A stretch of DNA of 64,000 nt from Eustoma russellianum (taxonomy: Eukaryota; Streptophyta; Magnoliopsida; Gentianales; Gentianaceae), in assembly GCA_036186865.1 (NCBI GenBank), contig AP025042.1, positions 31,831,707 to 31,895,706 on the forward strand, read 5' to 3'. This document shows positions 31,121-42,457 of this stretch, piece after piece. Made by a program: the position numbers and the translations under genes. How positions within the stretch are numbered: the first letter of the stretch is position 1; every line of letters begins with the position of its first letter. The notes below the pieces were generated by a model. The model saw only the letters and a list, made by a program, of their open reading frames with translations, had not been told where the DNA came from and made no database searches.

Positions 31121-33572
31121 TGTAGAATATGATAAGTTTTGATGATTTGCACAATTGACACTTCGAACGCTAAATAAGGCACCTCATATGAAGTTCTTGG
31201 AGACCAGAACACTTCGAACGCATGCGTAATGCACTTGATGTGAAGTGGCTAGAGACTAGAACACTTCGAACGCCTAGCTAAGGCGCTTCATGTGAAGTGT
31301 TTGGAAACAAGAGCACTTCGAATGCCTAGATAAGGTGCCTCATGTGTCAAGCTGTGTAACAACACACTTTGAACGCCTAAATAGGCGCTTCATGTGTGTT
31401 ACAAAGTGAAATGGATGATTTTCCTCCAAAATGGGCATGAATATCAAGTTACTTTTTGCAAAAGTCAAAACAACTTCGAACAAATATGAAGGCTGAGATT
31501 AGGCGCTTCATGTGACTTCGAACAAGTTCTGTTGTGCACAATAGGCGCTTCATGTGAGATTAAACAAATATTCCTTATTCACTTAAGGCGCTTTATGTCA
31601 CATTGAACACCTGTTCAATAATCACATCAGGCGCTCCATGTGACCCAACATTACAAATGTTTTATGCTGTACTTTCTAATGTTTACTTGACATTTGTACC
31701 CTCTTTTTTAGTGTAATATTGTTAATGTGTCCTAGGCCATGATTTGGATATTTATGTTATACATTTATTATTAATAAAAGAGGTTTTATTATCATTATTG
31801 TTGGTTAGTATGTTACACAATTTTGATATATGTCCCTGATTCATTATTGTTATAGAGATAAATTAATTTATAATCAGTATGAGTATTGATTTGATAATCA
31901 TAAGATGATTATGTGTATGGTGATACAAATCAATCTCATAGATACTTGTTAGACAACAGTGTATTGGATAGACCCATCATGAGATTACTACATGGATTAG
32001 CGTCATAAGTAAATCTCATAATAGTCATGTTTTAATCCTTTGACTTGACATTGTCATAGTTTCCAACATAAGGACTATTATATTTTGACATAATCAAACG
32101 TTATCCATAACTGAATAATAATAAAGGTCATGATTGAATGTGATAGAAATTATGTAGAGGATATTGAACAATCAAGATAGAATTTGTCCCTCTCTTTTGA
32201 GAGAGATATCTTTGGGCCCCTCGATTAGTGAGACTGTAAAATGCATGGCAGTGCTCAAATGAATTGATAGTGTGATCAATATCATTTGTTTTATCAGTCT
32301 ACTTAGAGGTCGAGTAATCATATGTTTGAACAATATAAGTATGACGCTGACCATGACTTATGTTCAAACTAAATATCATGTGACAAAGGGATTAATGCAT
32401 GTGCTATTATTAGGCTAGTTGGACTGTACTCGTATTAATTGGGTAGTCGTAATGCCTTGCTAGAGGCCAATTACGACTTGTTGGTTTAATAGAGATTTAA
32501 TCAACTATCAATTAATACGGGCCTATCGGGTCACACACAAGAATGCGTATGACTGAGATTAATAATATTAAAAATATTAATATTGTATATTAATTATTAT
32601 TATTATTTTTATCGTTTTTAATATTAATAATATTAATATTGGATATTAATTATTATTATTATTATTTTCGTTTCTTATATGTATATATTTATATCATCGA
32701 ATAATAACAATAGAATCCATATCTGATATGGATTTTGATTGGTTTTATCTAATCCTAACAGAATCCGTATTTGGTGCGAATTATGATAGGCATTAACCAA
32801 TCCGATCTGGAATCGGATTTTGATATCTATATATATGTATATAGCATGGTGTATCTCGTACACTAAGCAATCAGCAGAAAACGAAAAGACAAAAATCATT
32901 TTTGAGAAAAGCAGAGTTCTCAGCCGCGCCGTTCAAGAGCTAGCACTCAGGGCAGAAGCATTCGTGTGGATACCGACAGAGGGTGTTCATGTTTTCGCAC
33001 CTCTTCCATCTGTGAATTTCGAATCTACAGAGGTAATTTTTGAGTTTCTTTCATAGAATTAAATGAAAAACATAGATCCTTGGTAGGAAATCGGAGATCA
33101 AGTTTTGTTTTTCCGCTGCGCGTTTTGCAGTGATTTTGTCGGATTTCCTATCAAATATCACAGGGTCTTCTCTCACTTTGGGAATGCTCTCTTTCCTCTT
33201 TGAGATTTCAAGAAGAAGCTTCCTCAAGAAGTTTTTATCCATCCAAGAGAAGATCTCCAAAGATGAAAACATGTCATCACAAAGAGACAAAGCTCATTAT
33301 TGTTTCTTGCAACCTTGTCAACGGCTACAAGGTGATAAAAAAGGGTTTTCATCTCACTTTTATCAGCAAATTTCTACTAAGAGCTCGCAAGTCTCTCTCA
33401 AGCTTTTACTCTCAAAGTAGTTGTATTATTGTGGATTTTACTTTATTTGTGAGAGTGTGATTTGTAAAGAAGAAGAGTCTTCTTCTTGAGTGAATATTGT
33501 GAGAGACTAAGTGTAGATTGTTGGTCAATAAGCAAGGGTGCTTCTTGTTTGAAGAAATCCAGACCTTGGAGG
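31121..33572 (+). mobile_element. family B 5' LTR, interrupted
   Basis: Two blocks, 31121-31719 and 33159-33572, are collinear with the full LTR 50284-51745. The first block is U3, with the GCGCTT/TTCGAA array (31150-31640). The second contains CACAGGGTCTTCTCTCACTT and the AAGAAGAGTCTTCTTCTT region. The LTR is cut at about 33572; the next roughly 245 bp of the full LTR are absent here. Confidence 0.85.
31720..33153 (+). mobile_element. solo LTR, 1,434 bp, nested in the B 5' LTR
   Basis: Starts TGTTAATGTGTCC and ends GGATTTCCTATCA. The TSD AATAT is perfect (31715-31719 and 33154-33158). Removing it restores the B LTR sequence GTAATAT-CACAGGG seen at 50919-50937. An ATTAATAT-rich region lies at 32560-32700 and a TATATATGTATATA promoter-like patch at 32828-32842. 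No internal coding region; family not assigned. Confidence 0.88.
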
Positions 33573-33634
33573 TGTTAGGTCCGAAAAACACTCTATTCAC
33601 CCCCCCCCCTCTAGAGTGTATTTCAGACCTAACA
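33573..33634 (+). repeat. 62-bp inverted repeat at the LTR end next to the primer site
   Basis: Left arm begins TGTTAGGTC..ACACTCTA, right arm TAGAGTGT..GACCTAACA. The 23-base arms pair with about three mismatches around a C-rich loop. The right half is the genuine end of a C-type LTR. The left half sits exactly at the junction with the truncated B LTR. Confidence 0.8.
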
Positions 33635-33636
33635 AT

Positions 33637-33648
33637 TGGTATCAAAGC
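33637..33648 (+). promoter_or_regulatory. primer-binding site, element C
   Basis: TGGTATCAAAGC, two bases after the LTR end CTAACA. One mismatch from the initiator tRNA-Met complement. Confidence 0.9.
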
Positions 33649-33697
33649 CTAACCTTGATTGCTTGGCCTATCTTTGCAAGTAGCAAGGTTAAAGATC

Positions 33698-35420
33698 ATG
33701 GCAATGACAACCTCAACCTCAACCTCTTCATCTCCTAAGCCTACTGCATTATTTTCCGGATCAAATACTAAAGCACCTATGTTTGATGCCCAAAATTATT
33801 CCTTGTGAAAATTTCAAATGATCAATCACTTGAAAGGCTGTGGATTTGATATATGGAGAGTAGTTGTCAAAGGAATTGAAGTTCCTATGATTACCAACTC
33901 AAAAGGAGAATCAATATTCACAGATGATGATGACTACACCGATGAAGAAAAGATAAAATTTGCCATTAATGGCAAAGCATTTGATATTCTCTCAAGTGCT
34001 CTCACCACCACCGAGCTTATAAGACTTCAAGGTCTTGAAACAGCTCATGAGGCATGGAAAAGGCTTGAAATGATACATGAAGGAACTGAGCAAGTAAGAA
34101 TGGCCAAACGACTTATGCTCATGAAGGAGTATGAGATGTTCGGAATGAAAAGCGGTGAAAAGATTGAGGAGACAATCGATCGATTCACACGAATAGTGAA
34201 TCAACTTTCCATGGTTGACAAGAAAATCTCAAATAAAGACCTTGTCTCAAAACTTCTCAACTCTTTGCCAAGAGAATGGACACCCAAAGTCACTGCCATC
34301 ACCGAATCAAAGAATCTCAAGACTCTTACCCTTGATGAGCTATCCGGAAATCTTCTTACTCATGAAATTCTTATTGATGAACAAAATAGGATGAATCCTA
34401 TCAAGCCCACACAAACATCACACAAAGGATTGGTGGTAGAGTCCGATGAATCGGGTGAGGAAGTTGCTCTTCTAGTAAGAAAATTTAGAAGAATGGCAAC
34501 TAGAAACAAATCTCAAGCAAGAAAGTTTTTCAAGAGACCATCTAAAGAAAAGGAAGCAAGTGAAAATTGCTATAGATGTGGTCGACCCTGTCACTTCATT
34601 GCCGATTGCCACGTAAAAGAGCCGCAAAAGCAAGAGAAGAAGGTCTTTCCTCAAAAGAAGAAAGCCCTCAACGCGGAGGTAACCACGTGGGATGATCTTC
34701 TTTCGGAATCGGAAGGAGAAGAGAGTGAAGATCAAGGTGTTGGACTTGTTGCAATGGTTGAAAATCCAAAGATTCAACATACCTGTCTTATGAAAATTGA
34801 AGATGATCTTGAGGTAAATTCTAACCCTTCAAATTTGCATGATGAAATAGGAGATTTGCAAGATGACTTTGAAAAATTGAATCTAAAATATAAACATTTG
34901 AAGAAAGAGTGTAAGAAATGCATCTTAGAAAATAAGAGCTTACATGACAAGAATATTTTGATGTTTCAAGAGCATGACGTCATACTCACCATGCATAAAA
35001 CCTTAGCTCTTGAAAATGTAGAAATTAGAAAAGAATGTGAGAAACTAAAGTTAGACTTATAAAGACTAACAAATGGTAAAAACAATTTAGATATACTACT
35101 TGGAAATCAAAGAACTGGAAATGATAAATCCGGTTTAGGATTTAATTCATCATCTTCTTATACCAAACCTAAGCCCTTAAAGAAGAGGGCAAATAATAGA
35201 AAAACACAAAATTCATCACCTTCTAAACCAAAGCATGTACCCACTTGTTTTTATTGCAACAAACTAGGACATGTGAAGAAAGCATGTAGAGCTAGATTTG
35301 CAAGCACATATGTTTGGAAGCCTAAGGGTCGAAAAACTAACCTTAAAGGACACAACCATCAAAGGGTACCAATGCATACATCTTTTGGTTTTGTAGGCTC
35401 TCAAGATAAATGGAGTAGCC
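33698..35420 (+). pseudogene. gag: Sirevirus Gag, element C (nearly intact)
   Basis: Starts MAMTTSTSTSSSPKPTALFS. The capsid begins at APMFDAQNYSL, followed by a TGA (33806-33808) where Trp is expected, then FQMINHLKGCGFDIWRVVV, QVRMAKRLMLMKEYEMFG and NSLPREWTPKVTAI. The zinc knuckle CYRCGRPCHFIADC is near 34569-34610. An acidic and coiled-coil-like stretch follows (34690-35060), then a TAA at 35060-35062. The same frame continues to a second knuckle CFYCNKLGHVKKAC near 35248-35290. Two knuckles with a long Gag extension are normal for Sireviruses. A frameshift near 35420 separates it from protease. Confidence 0.88.
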
Positions 35421-35429
35421 AAAGAAGAA

Positions 35430-38400
35430 GGAACCAAATGGCTTATGGACAGCGGATGTTCAACGCGCATGACCGGAGACAAAACGTTGTTCACCAAGCT
35501 CAAGCTCCAGCTCCAAGATGGTGGAACGGTGCATTTTGGCAATGGGAAAGCCAAAATCCTTGGACATGGAGAAATTGGTAACTCTTCTTTTACTATTAAT
35601 AATGTATTATATGTAGAAGGGCTTAAGTATAATTTGATAAGTGTGAGCCAACTATGTGATGCTAATTTTCAAATTGAATTTGTGAAAAGAAAATGTGTTG
35701 TGAAAAAGAACGATAAGATTGTTTTTGAGGCTATACGTAAAAATGATGTTTACAAATTTAGCACACATGATTTGATATCACAAAATGTTTCTTGCCTAGT
35801 TGCCAAAAATGATTTGACTCAACTATGCCATAGACGACTTGGACATATTAGTTTTAAAAACTTCAAAGAGATTTACAAAAATTAAAAAGTCCAAGGTCTT
35901 CCAAAATTAAATTTCGAAAATCATGGCTTATGTGACACTTGCCAAAAGGCAAAGCTTGTTAAAACAAGCTTCAAACCCAAAAGTGAAATCTCCACCACCA
36001 AACCCCTACAATTGCTTTATATGGATTTGTATGGGGATATTGGTACGGCAAGTCTAAGTGGAAAACATTACACCTTTGTGGTGGTAGATGACTTCTCTAG
36101 GTACACTTGGGTAATGTTCTTAGCTAAAAAGAATGATGCATGTCAAGAATTTATAAAGCTTTGTAAGAGATTAGAAAATCAAAGAGAGGACACAATTAAG
36201 GAAATTAGAAGTGATAGATATGGTGAGTTTGATGGAGAATTTCAAGAATTTTGTGTATCCAAGGGGTATGGACACAATTTCTCAGCTCCAAGAACTCCTC
36301 AACAAAATGGTGTTGCGGAAAGGAAGAATAGAACACTTCAAGAAATGAGTAGAGCCATGCTAAACGAATTTGAGTTACCCAAATATTTTTGGGCCGAAGC
36401 GGTAAATACCGCTTGTCATGTGATCAATAGAGTTTATTTGAGACCATTTCTCAAAAAGACTCCTTATGAGCTTTGGAAAGGTAGAGTACCAAATATTGGT
36501 TATTTCAAGGTTTTTGGTTGTAAGTGCTTTATACTTAACACCAAAGATAACTTGGATAAACTCGAATTCAAAGCGGATGAAGGAATCTTTATGGGTTATG
36601 CTCAAAATAGCAAGGCATTTAGAGTATATAATAAAAGAAGCATGAAAGTTGAAGAATCAATTCATGTCAAATTTAGTGAACTCAATGAGGACAAATCAAA
36701 CATTAATGATGATGATGATGATGATGATGAAATAATTGAAATAAGCCATATAGAGAAATTTGAGAATCCAAAAGCTAATATTGTTATTGACCTTAGGATT
36801 GATCCACTTGAACCTAAGGTTGAAAATGAAGAAGTAGGAGGAGATACCTCAAATTTACCGGATTCATATAAGTATAGGAAAGATCACCCTAAAGAGTTGA
36901 TATTAGGTGAAACTAGCCAAGGCATAATGACTAGGAGAAAATTCAATGAAAATGCCTTCATTTCACAAGTTGAGCCTAAAAACATAAAGGAGGCAATAAA
37001 TGATGAAGATTGGGCATTGGCTATGCAAGAAGAATTAAATCAATTTGAAAGAAGTGATATTTGGGAATTAGTTGCTAAACCTAGTGATCATCCCGTAATT
37101 GGCACTAAATGGGTATTTAGAAATAAAATGGATGATAAAGGAAACATCACTAGAAACAAAGCTAGGTTAGTAGCACAAGGCTATAGGCAAGAGGAATGCA
37201 TAGACTATGATGAAACTTTTGCCCCCGTAGCTAGGTTAGAAGCTATTAGGATGCTATTAGCGTATGCATGCTATAAGGATTTCAAACTATATCAAATGGA
37301 TGTGAAATCCGCATTCTTGAATGGAATAATTCAAGAAGAGGTCTATGTAGCTCAACCTCCGGGGTTTGAAAATCATGATTTTCCAAATCATGTTTTTAAA
37401 CTCAAAAAGGCCCTTTATGGACTTAAACAAGCTCCTAGGGCTTGGTATGATAGGTTAAGTAACTTCCTACTTGAGAACGAGTTTTCAAGAGGAAAAGTCG
37501 ACACTACTCTTTTTATTAAAGAACAAGGAAACCATCAATTACTTGTTCAAATTTATGTGGATGATATTATATATGGTGCTACTAACGATTCTCTTTGTGA
37601 GCATTTTGCAAAATTGATGGACGGAGAGTTTGAAATGAGCATGATGGGTGAACTCAACTATTTCCTTGGTCTACAAATCAAGCAAACTCAAGATGGAGTG
37701 TACATATCTCAAACAAAGTACACAAAGGATTTGCTCAAGAAGTACAAATTCGAAGATAGAAGAAGTGTGAGCACTCCGATGAGCACAAGTACAAAGCTTG
37801 ACAAAGATGAAAAATGAAAGCCGGTTGAGGTAACCAAATATAGGGGTATGATTGGTAGTTTACTTTATTTATCCGCTAGTAGACCGGATATTTTGCATGC
37901 TGTGTGCTTATATGCTAGATTTCAAAGTATGCCTAAGGAATCACATTTAGTTGCTGTTAAACGTATCTTTAGGTATTTAAAAGGAACTTTGAATTTTGGA
38001 TTGTTTTATCCCAAAAATGGATGTTTTGATTTAAGAGGGTATAGTGACTCCGACTATGCCGGAAATCTTGTTGATAGGAAAAGCACCTCCGGGACGTGTC
38101 AATTCCTTAATGATTGCTTGGTTTCTTGGTTCTCTAAGAAACAAAATAGTGTGTCACTTTCAACGGCGGAATCCGAATATATATCTGCCGCTTCATGTTG
38201 TGCACAACTACTTTGGATGACAAACACATTGAATGATTACAATGTTAAGTTTGATAAAGTTCCCATCCTATGTGACAATACCTCAGCCATAAGTATAGCA
38301 CAAAACCCGGTTCATCATAGTAGAACAAAACACATTGAAGTGAGACATTACTTCATAAGAGATTGCATTAAAAAGGATTGGTATGCATTGAGTTTGTTCC

Positions 38401-38497
38401 AACAAATGACCAACTGGCGGACATCTTTACCAAATCTCTCCCCACTGAGACATTTGAATCAATTAGAACGAGACTAGGAATGATAAACATCAGTTAA
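35430..38497 (+). pseudogene. pol: Sirevirus protease-integrase-RT-RNase H, element C (nearly intact)
   Basis: Protease: WLMDSGCSTRMTGDKT (35440-35490), intact DSG. Integrase: LCHRRLGHISF, then a TAA at 35883-35885, CDTCQKAK, LLYMDLYGDIG (first Asp), IRSDRYGEFDGEF (second Asp), TPQQNGVAERKNRT (Glu). A (GAT)n run gives eight Asp in the linker. RT: KWVFRNKMDDKGNI, ARLVAQGYRQEECIDY, QMDVKSAFLNGIIQEEVYV, KALYGLKQAPRAWYDR and the catalytic QIYVDDIIYGAT (about 37548-37583). A TGA at 37815-37817 precedes RNase H: RGYSDSDYAGNL, LSTAESEYISAA, HHSRTKHIEVRH. A late frameshift near 38385 moves the ending (DQLADIFTKSLP) to another frame, stopping at 38495-38497. Only two stops and two frameshifts over 3 kb. 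Confidence 0.92.
36709..36734 (+). repeat. (GAT)n microsatellite in pol, element C
   Basis: In-frame GAT triplets encode an aspartate run in the linker between integrase and RT. Confidence 0.9.
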
Positions 38498-38519
38498 AGG
38501 GATGAAAATTGAAAATTTC

Positions 38520-38658
38520 AAAATCAGGAACACGTCGATCGATCGACATATCAAAACAAGAGATCAACGTACGTCGATCTCTGACATCGATCGATCGACG
38601 TACGTTGAACTCAGACGTCGATCGATCGACATCAACGAAATTCAGCAGGTATAAATAC
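38520..38658 (+). promoter_or_regulatory. palindrome array plus TATA box upstream of ORF3, element C
   Basis: Starts just after the pol stop. Three copies of CGATCGATCGA-centred palindromes (near 38535, 38587 and 38617, two of them as ACGTCGATCGATCGAC or GATCGATCGACGTACG) alternate with ACGTACGTCGATCTCTGA. The same palindrome types fill U3 of this element's LTR (40720-41075) and part of its copy (41987-42286). The array is followed by GGTATAAATAC (TATA at 38650-38658), 212 bp before the ORF3 start. The same order, array then TATA, occurs in the LTR, where CTATAAATAG is at 41341-41350. Promoter function is inferred. Confidence 0.6.
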
Positions 38659-38869
38659 TCTGCAAAACATGAATTAACCTTCACTTTCAACCATTTCATC
38701 GGCTGAAACCCTAAAAAAACGCCGCCCCTCCTTCCAAAACCATTTCTCTCTTCAATTTCATCTCCAAATCAACCTTTAACTTGTCTTTGCTCTTGATTCT
38801 TGAGTTCCTCTCTTAAATTCCTCACATTTCAAACTACAATTCTCTCTCTCAAGCCCTAAAATCTCAAAA

Positions 38870-40138
38870 ATGTCTTCAAGGAGCAAAAATACAACCAAGA
38901 GACCTAGATCTTCTAGGGATGGAGGAGAAGGTTCAAGCTCCTCTCAAGGACAATCTTCTCAACCTAGGATGAAACAATCAATGGACATGAGTCAAGGGCG
39001 CGTACTTGCCGGGATTAGAAATGAGCTCACCATCTCAAACTTCCCTTGGATTAAAGCAAAAGATGCCAAGGAGGCCTTGACGGAACCCTTGCCCCCGGGG
39101 CAAATAAGGTATATAACTAGACATTCTCAGATTTTATATGATAAATGGGATGATGATGAAAGCGTAACCATCCCACTCAAGTTGCTTAGAATAAATGATA
39201 TTCTAAGCAATAATGAACTAAGCCCAATCATTGAGTGGTTAGATGTTCAAGAGTGGAGGAGTATATGGAATGAGAATGATATGTCAAAAATGTCCACTAG
39301 GTATACTCGACTATTTTATGCAAATTTGTGGATTGAATGCATAAATAACCTTCTTTTAGCTCTACATTCTGTTATTGATGGACACCATATCAAATGGAAA
39401 GTTGAAAAAATTTGTGACCTGATTGGTGTACCCAACGAAGGGTATTTTGAGTTTGATGCGTGGAAATGGGATGCAGCCAAATGGAAAGTATCTGAAGATG
39501 AAGTTAAGACATTCCTAGGCTTCCATCCTAGTAAAAACACAAATGATATGCATTTAGTCTACCGTACACTTCTGGCCATTGTTACATTCTGTATCAATGG
39601 TAAATCCACAAAACTGCCAAGTAACCTTGACTTCTACATAGCATACCGAATAGCTAATCGGGAGAAGGTTAACTTTTGGGATCTTTTCATGACAAATGTT
39701 GTCGAAGCCGCAACCAAACAAAACAAGGCCCTACCCTATAGTAACCTTATTTATAGGATGCTTGTGAAGTCGGGTATTCAGGTAGATGACACGGATATTG
39801 ACAGTATTACGCACAAAGACTTCTATGATAAAGTCAATATCCAGCAAATACTGAAGTCTAGAAAAGAAGCGATGAGGAGAGAACAGGAGGAGGAGGCAAG
39901 GGAAGAAGAAGAAGAAGACTTTCCGGATGAGGCACCTATTCCTGAACCGGATGCTCAACCAGCACCAAGTAGCTTGAGCTCAAATGTTCCAGAACTTCAA
40001 GCTCAAGTTATTAGTCTTCAGCAAGAAGTCGGTGAGCTAAAGGGCAAAGTAACCGTGCACGAATCAAGATTTGCCAAGCTCAAGGCAAAAATGAAAGCGT
40101 GTATTCCTGGAATCACATTTTCTTCAGATGAAGACTAG
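38870..40138 (+). CDS. ORF3 of Sirevirus C: intact 422-residue protein of unknown function
   Basis: Complete ORF from an ATG in good context (AAAAATGTC) to TAG at 40136-40138. The first 50 residues are Ser/Lys/Arg/Gln-rich. Residues about 55-330 form a folded-looking region with FPWIKAKDAKEAL, VTIPLKLLRINDIL, TRLFYANLWIECINN, KICDLIGVPNEGYFEF, LVYRTLLAIVTFCINGKS and NLDFYIAYRIANREKVNF. An acidic stretch follows (EEEAREEEEEDFPDEAP), then a coiled coil (VPELQAQVISLQQEVGELKG) near residues 372-405. The LFYAN..DLIG pattern recalls the 'putative plant transposon protein' family (PF20167 from memory, untested). No signal peptide and no convincing membrane span, which argues against an envelope protein. 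It occupies the position where SIRE1-type elements carry an env-like gene. Homologues at 48350-50020 and 60480-61960. Confidence 0.8.
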   Translation: MSSRSKNTTKRPRSSRDGGEGSSSSQGQSSQPRMKQSMDMSQGRVLAGIRNELTISNFPWIKAKDAKEALTEPLPPGQIRYITRHSQILYDKWDDDESVTIPLKLLRINDILSNNELSPIIEWLDVQEWRSIWNENDMSKMSTRYTRLFYANLWIECINNLLLALHSVIDGHHIKWKVEKICDLIGVPNEGYFEFDAWKWDAAKWKVSEDEVKTFLGFHPSKNTNDMHLVYRTLLAIVTFCINGKSTKLPSNLDFYIAYRIANREKVNFWDLFMTNVVEAATKQNKALPYSNLIYRMLVKSGIQVDDTDIDSITHKDFYDKVNIQQILKSRKEAMRREQEEEAREEEEEDFPDEAPIPEPDAQPAPSSLSSNVPELQAQVISLQQEVGELKGKVTVHESRFAKLKAKMKACIPGITFSSDED

Positions 40139-40589
40139 AGTGTTTTGTTTTAGCTTGCTTCTAGTTCTAGCTTAGTGTTTGTTGTTGGCTGTAAAACTTG
40201 AATGAGTCTTTGAATTTAATGAAGTATTGTTGCTTATTTTTTTGATGCTTTCAAAAAGGGGGAGAAAATGGTTGTTGGCTCATTGGTTGATTAAGTGGTT
40301 TATTTGACTTATTTGTTGCTTTTTGGCTTATTTACTTAAATGGTTTATTGGCATGGTTTATTGGAATGATTTATTGGGCATGTTGCTTTTCTTTGACAAA
40401 ATGAGGTAAGCTTGAAAATTGGAATCTTTGAAAACTGTTGGTGAAATGAAAATGAGCATGAAAAGTTATTTGGTTGAGGGGGAGCAAATTTAAGGAAAAG
40501 CATTTTGATTGGATCTTGTAAAATATTCAAAAATAAAACAAAAACATCTTGAAGAATCGTAGTTTTGAAATCATCAAAAAGAAGGAGAT
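40139..40589 (+). mobile_element. 3' noncoding region with repeated polypurine tracts, element C
   Basis: Three purine tracts: AAAAAGGGGGAGAAAA (40253-40268), GAGGGGGAGC (40476-40485) and the LTR-proximal AAAAAGAAGGAGA (40576-40588). Repeated polypurine tracts upstream of the 3' LTR are a described Sirevirus trait; the last one would prime plus-strand DNA. Confidence 0.75.
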
Positions 40590-41986
40590 TGTTAGATTAT
40601 AAAATGTTTTGATGATATAAAAATATGTTTTAAAGGGCTAAGATGGAACTTTACACATTAAGTTCGAAGCAAATTGAGAAAAACATGTGCGAGACGTAAA
40701 ACTTTCAATAGATCGGTTGAAGTACACATCAGTCTCTCAGGAGGCACATGGCTCGATCCAGGTGAAGCTTGGTAAATATTTGAGCACTCAGATTCACGTC
40801 ATACTCTAAGCCAAGAGACGTGGATCGATTGACGTGTATCTGAGAGACGTCGATCTCTCAGTTAAGCATACGTCGATCGATTGACGTATAACTGAGAGAC
40901 GTCGATCTCTCAACTTCAGGTATGTCGATCGACAGACATACATCTGAGAGACGTCGATCTCTCAGCCTAATAACGTCGATCGATCGACGTCATTCTGAGA
41001 GACGTCGATCGATCGACGTCTGACTGAGAGACGTCGATCTCTCAGCTCTGGCACGTAGATCGATCGACGTCTCCAGAGTTCAAAAATTTTTAAATGTTGG
41101 AACAAAATCCAAGGGAGATCTATGATATTTTCTCTCTCCAATCTTGCTAAAATTTCTTGTGGACTTTAACCCAACATACTACATGCTTCCTTGACTATTT
41201 TAACCATGTCTAAGATTCTCTAGGGTAGCTATCCAAGATCAAATCATTCCATAGGGTGGCAAAAGACTATTTGGGCACTATCTTGACATTTTTGAAGATG
41301 AAGACTTGGTGGTGAGCCTCAAAAACATGGTCAACTTTGTCTATAAATAGAAGAGGCTTGGATGAAGCAATCACACACTTTCAACATCATCTAGCTTCAT
41401 TTTCCATTGTTGTATATTTCTCTCATACTTGTAAATTTTTTTAAAGCTTGTCTAGCTTTTCTTTGATCTTCATTATTGCATATTGAGAGAAAGAGAGTCA
41501 AGCACAAGAGGACCCATAAATATTTGATCTCTTGCTTGTGCTTAGACTTGTGAGAAAGTGTGAACCTTACTATATTTCTTCAACTCACCGTGAGAAGGTT
41601 TTGAGGAAACTTTTGTTGAAGTTGTGAGGAAGCAAGAAGTTGTTCTTGCTAAAAGCTGTAGTTGCTGTAGTTGCACAAGTGTGTTTTGTGCAAGAAGTTG
41701 CTGTTGTTGTTGCTTACACTAAAGTGTTAGTGTAAGTGTTGCTGTGGTTGTTCTTATTGTTCATAATAAGAAGAGTAGTTGTTGAAAATCCACTTTGGAA
41801 ACAAAGGGGTAGTGGAGTAGAATCATTTACGATTCGAACCACTCTATATCCGGTGTACTCATTCACCACTTCTCATCTCCCAATCTTGCTCTGATTTTGA
41901 ATATCCTTTTTGAGTTGAGAAAACGAGAAAATTCTGCAAAAGAGCAAAACACTCTATTCACCCCCCCTGTAGAGTGTATTTCGGAC
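40590..41986 (+). repeat. 3' LTR of element C (lacks last 6 bases)
   Basis: Starts TGTTAGATTATAAAATG. U3 holds the palindrome array (40720-41075). CTATAAATAG at 41341-41350 is the TATA box. It ends ..TAGAGTGTATTTCGGAC at 41986, without the CTAACA seen at 33629-33634, and passes directly into a second copy of its own U3. Confidence 0.88.
40720..41075 (+). repeat. palindrome array in U3 of LTR C
   Basis: Two palindromes alternate with a period of about 50 bp. One is ACGTCGATCGATCGACGT and close variants (about six copies). The other is a hairpin with arms CTGAGAGA and TCTCTCAG around a GTCGA core (about five copies). The array ends about 265 bp upstream of the TATA box. Confidence 0.88.
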
Positions 41987-42286
41987 ATGTGCGAGACGTA
42001 AAACTTTCAATAGATCGGTTGAAGTACACATCAGTCTCTCAGGAGGCACATGGCTCGATCCAGGTGAAGCTTGGTAAATATTTGAGCACTCAGATTCACG
42101 TCATACTCTAAGCCAAGAGACGTGGATCGATTGACGTGTATCTGAGAGACGTCGATCTCTCAGTTAAGCATACGTCGATCGATCGACGTATAACTGAGAG
42201 ACGTCGATCTCTCAGCTTCAGGTATGTCGATCGATCGACATACATCTGAGAGACATCGATCTCTCAGCCTAATGACGTCGATCGAC
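41987..42286 (+). repeat. partial second copy of LTR C U3
   Basis: Nearly identical to 40685-40984 (offset 1,302 bp; only a handful of differences, mostly in the palindrome cores, and the copy has more perfect GATCGATCGA cores). It lacks the first about 95 bp of the LTR and stops inside a palindrome at ATCGAC, where family B LTR sequence takes over. Confidence 0.88.
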
Positions 42287-42457
42287 ATATACCTCTATAT
42301 ATGTCATGTTCTTTACACTTCTGCAAGTTTATTCATTTTTTAAAGAACACACCCAAGTATAGATTTGTTCTCATACACAAAAATATCCGAAAAATATCCA
42401 TACTTGGTGAACACACTATTCAAACCCTCTTTTAGTGTGTTCTAAGGAACCTAAAAA
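42287..42457 (+). repeat. family B LTR end (chimeric 5' LTR of element B)
   Basis: ACCTCTATATATGTCATGTTC to the end CTAAAA matches the last about 165 bp of the full B LTR (from about 51583). The arms GAACACACTA/TAGTGTGTTC are kept. The sequence GTATCAGATC at 42461-42470 directly after it is a mutated initiator tRNA-Met primer site. Confidence 0.8.

Noticed and set aside
38870..40138. Calling ORF3 an envelope gene
   Set aside because: No signal peptide, no clear transmembrane anchor, acidic plus coiled-coil C-terminus; only the position fits.
40720..42286. Regularly spaced palindromic repeats resembling a CRISPR array
   Set aside because: Plant nuclear context, inside LTR U3, the 'spacers' are themselves repeated, and there are no cas genes.
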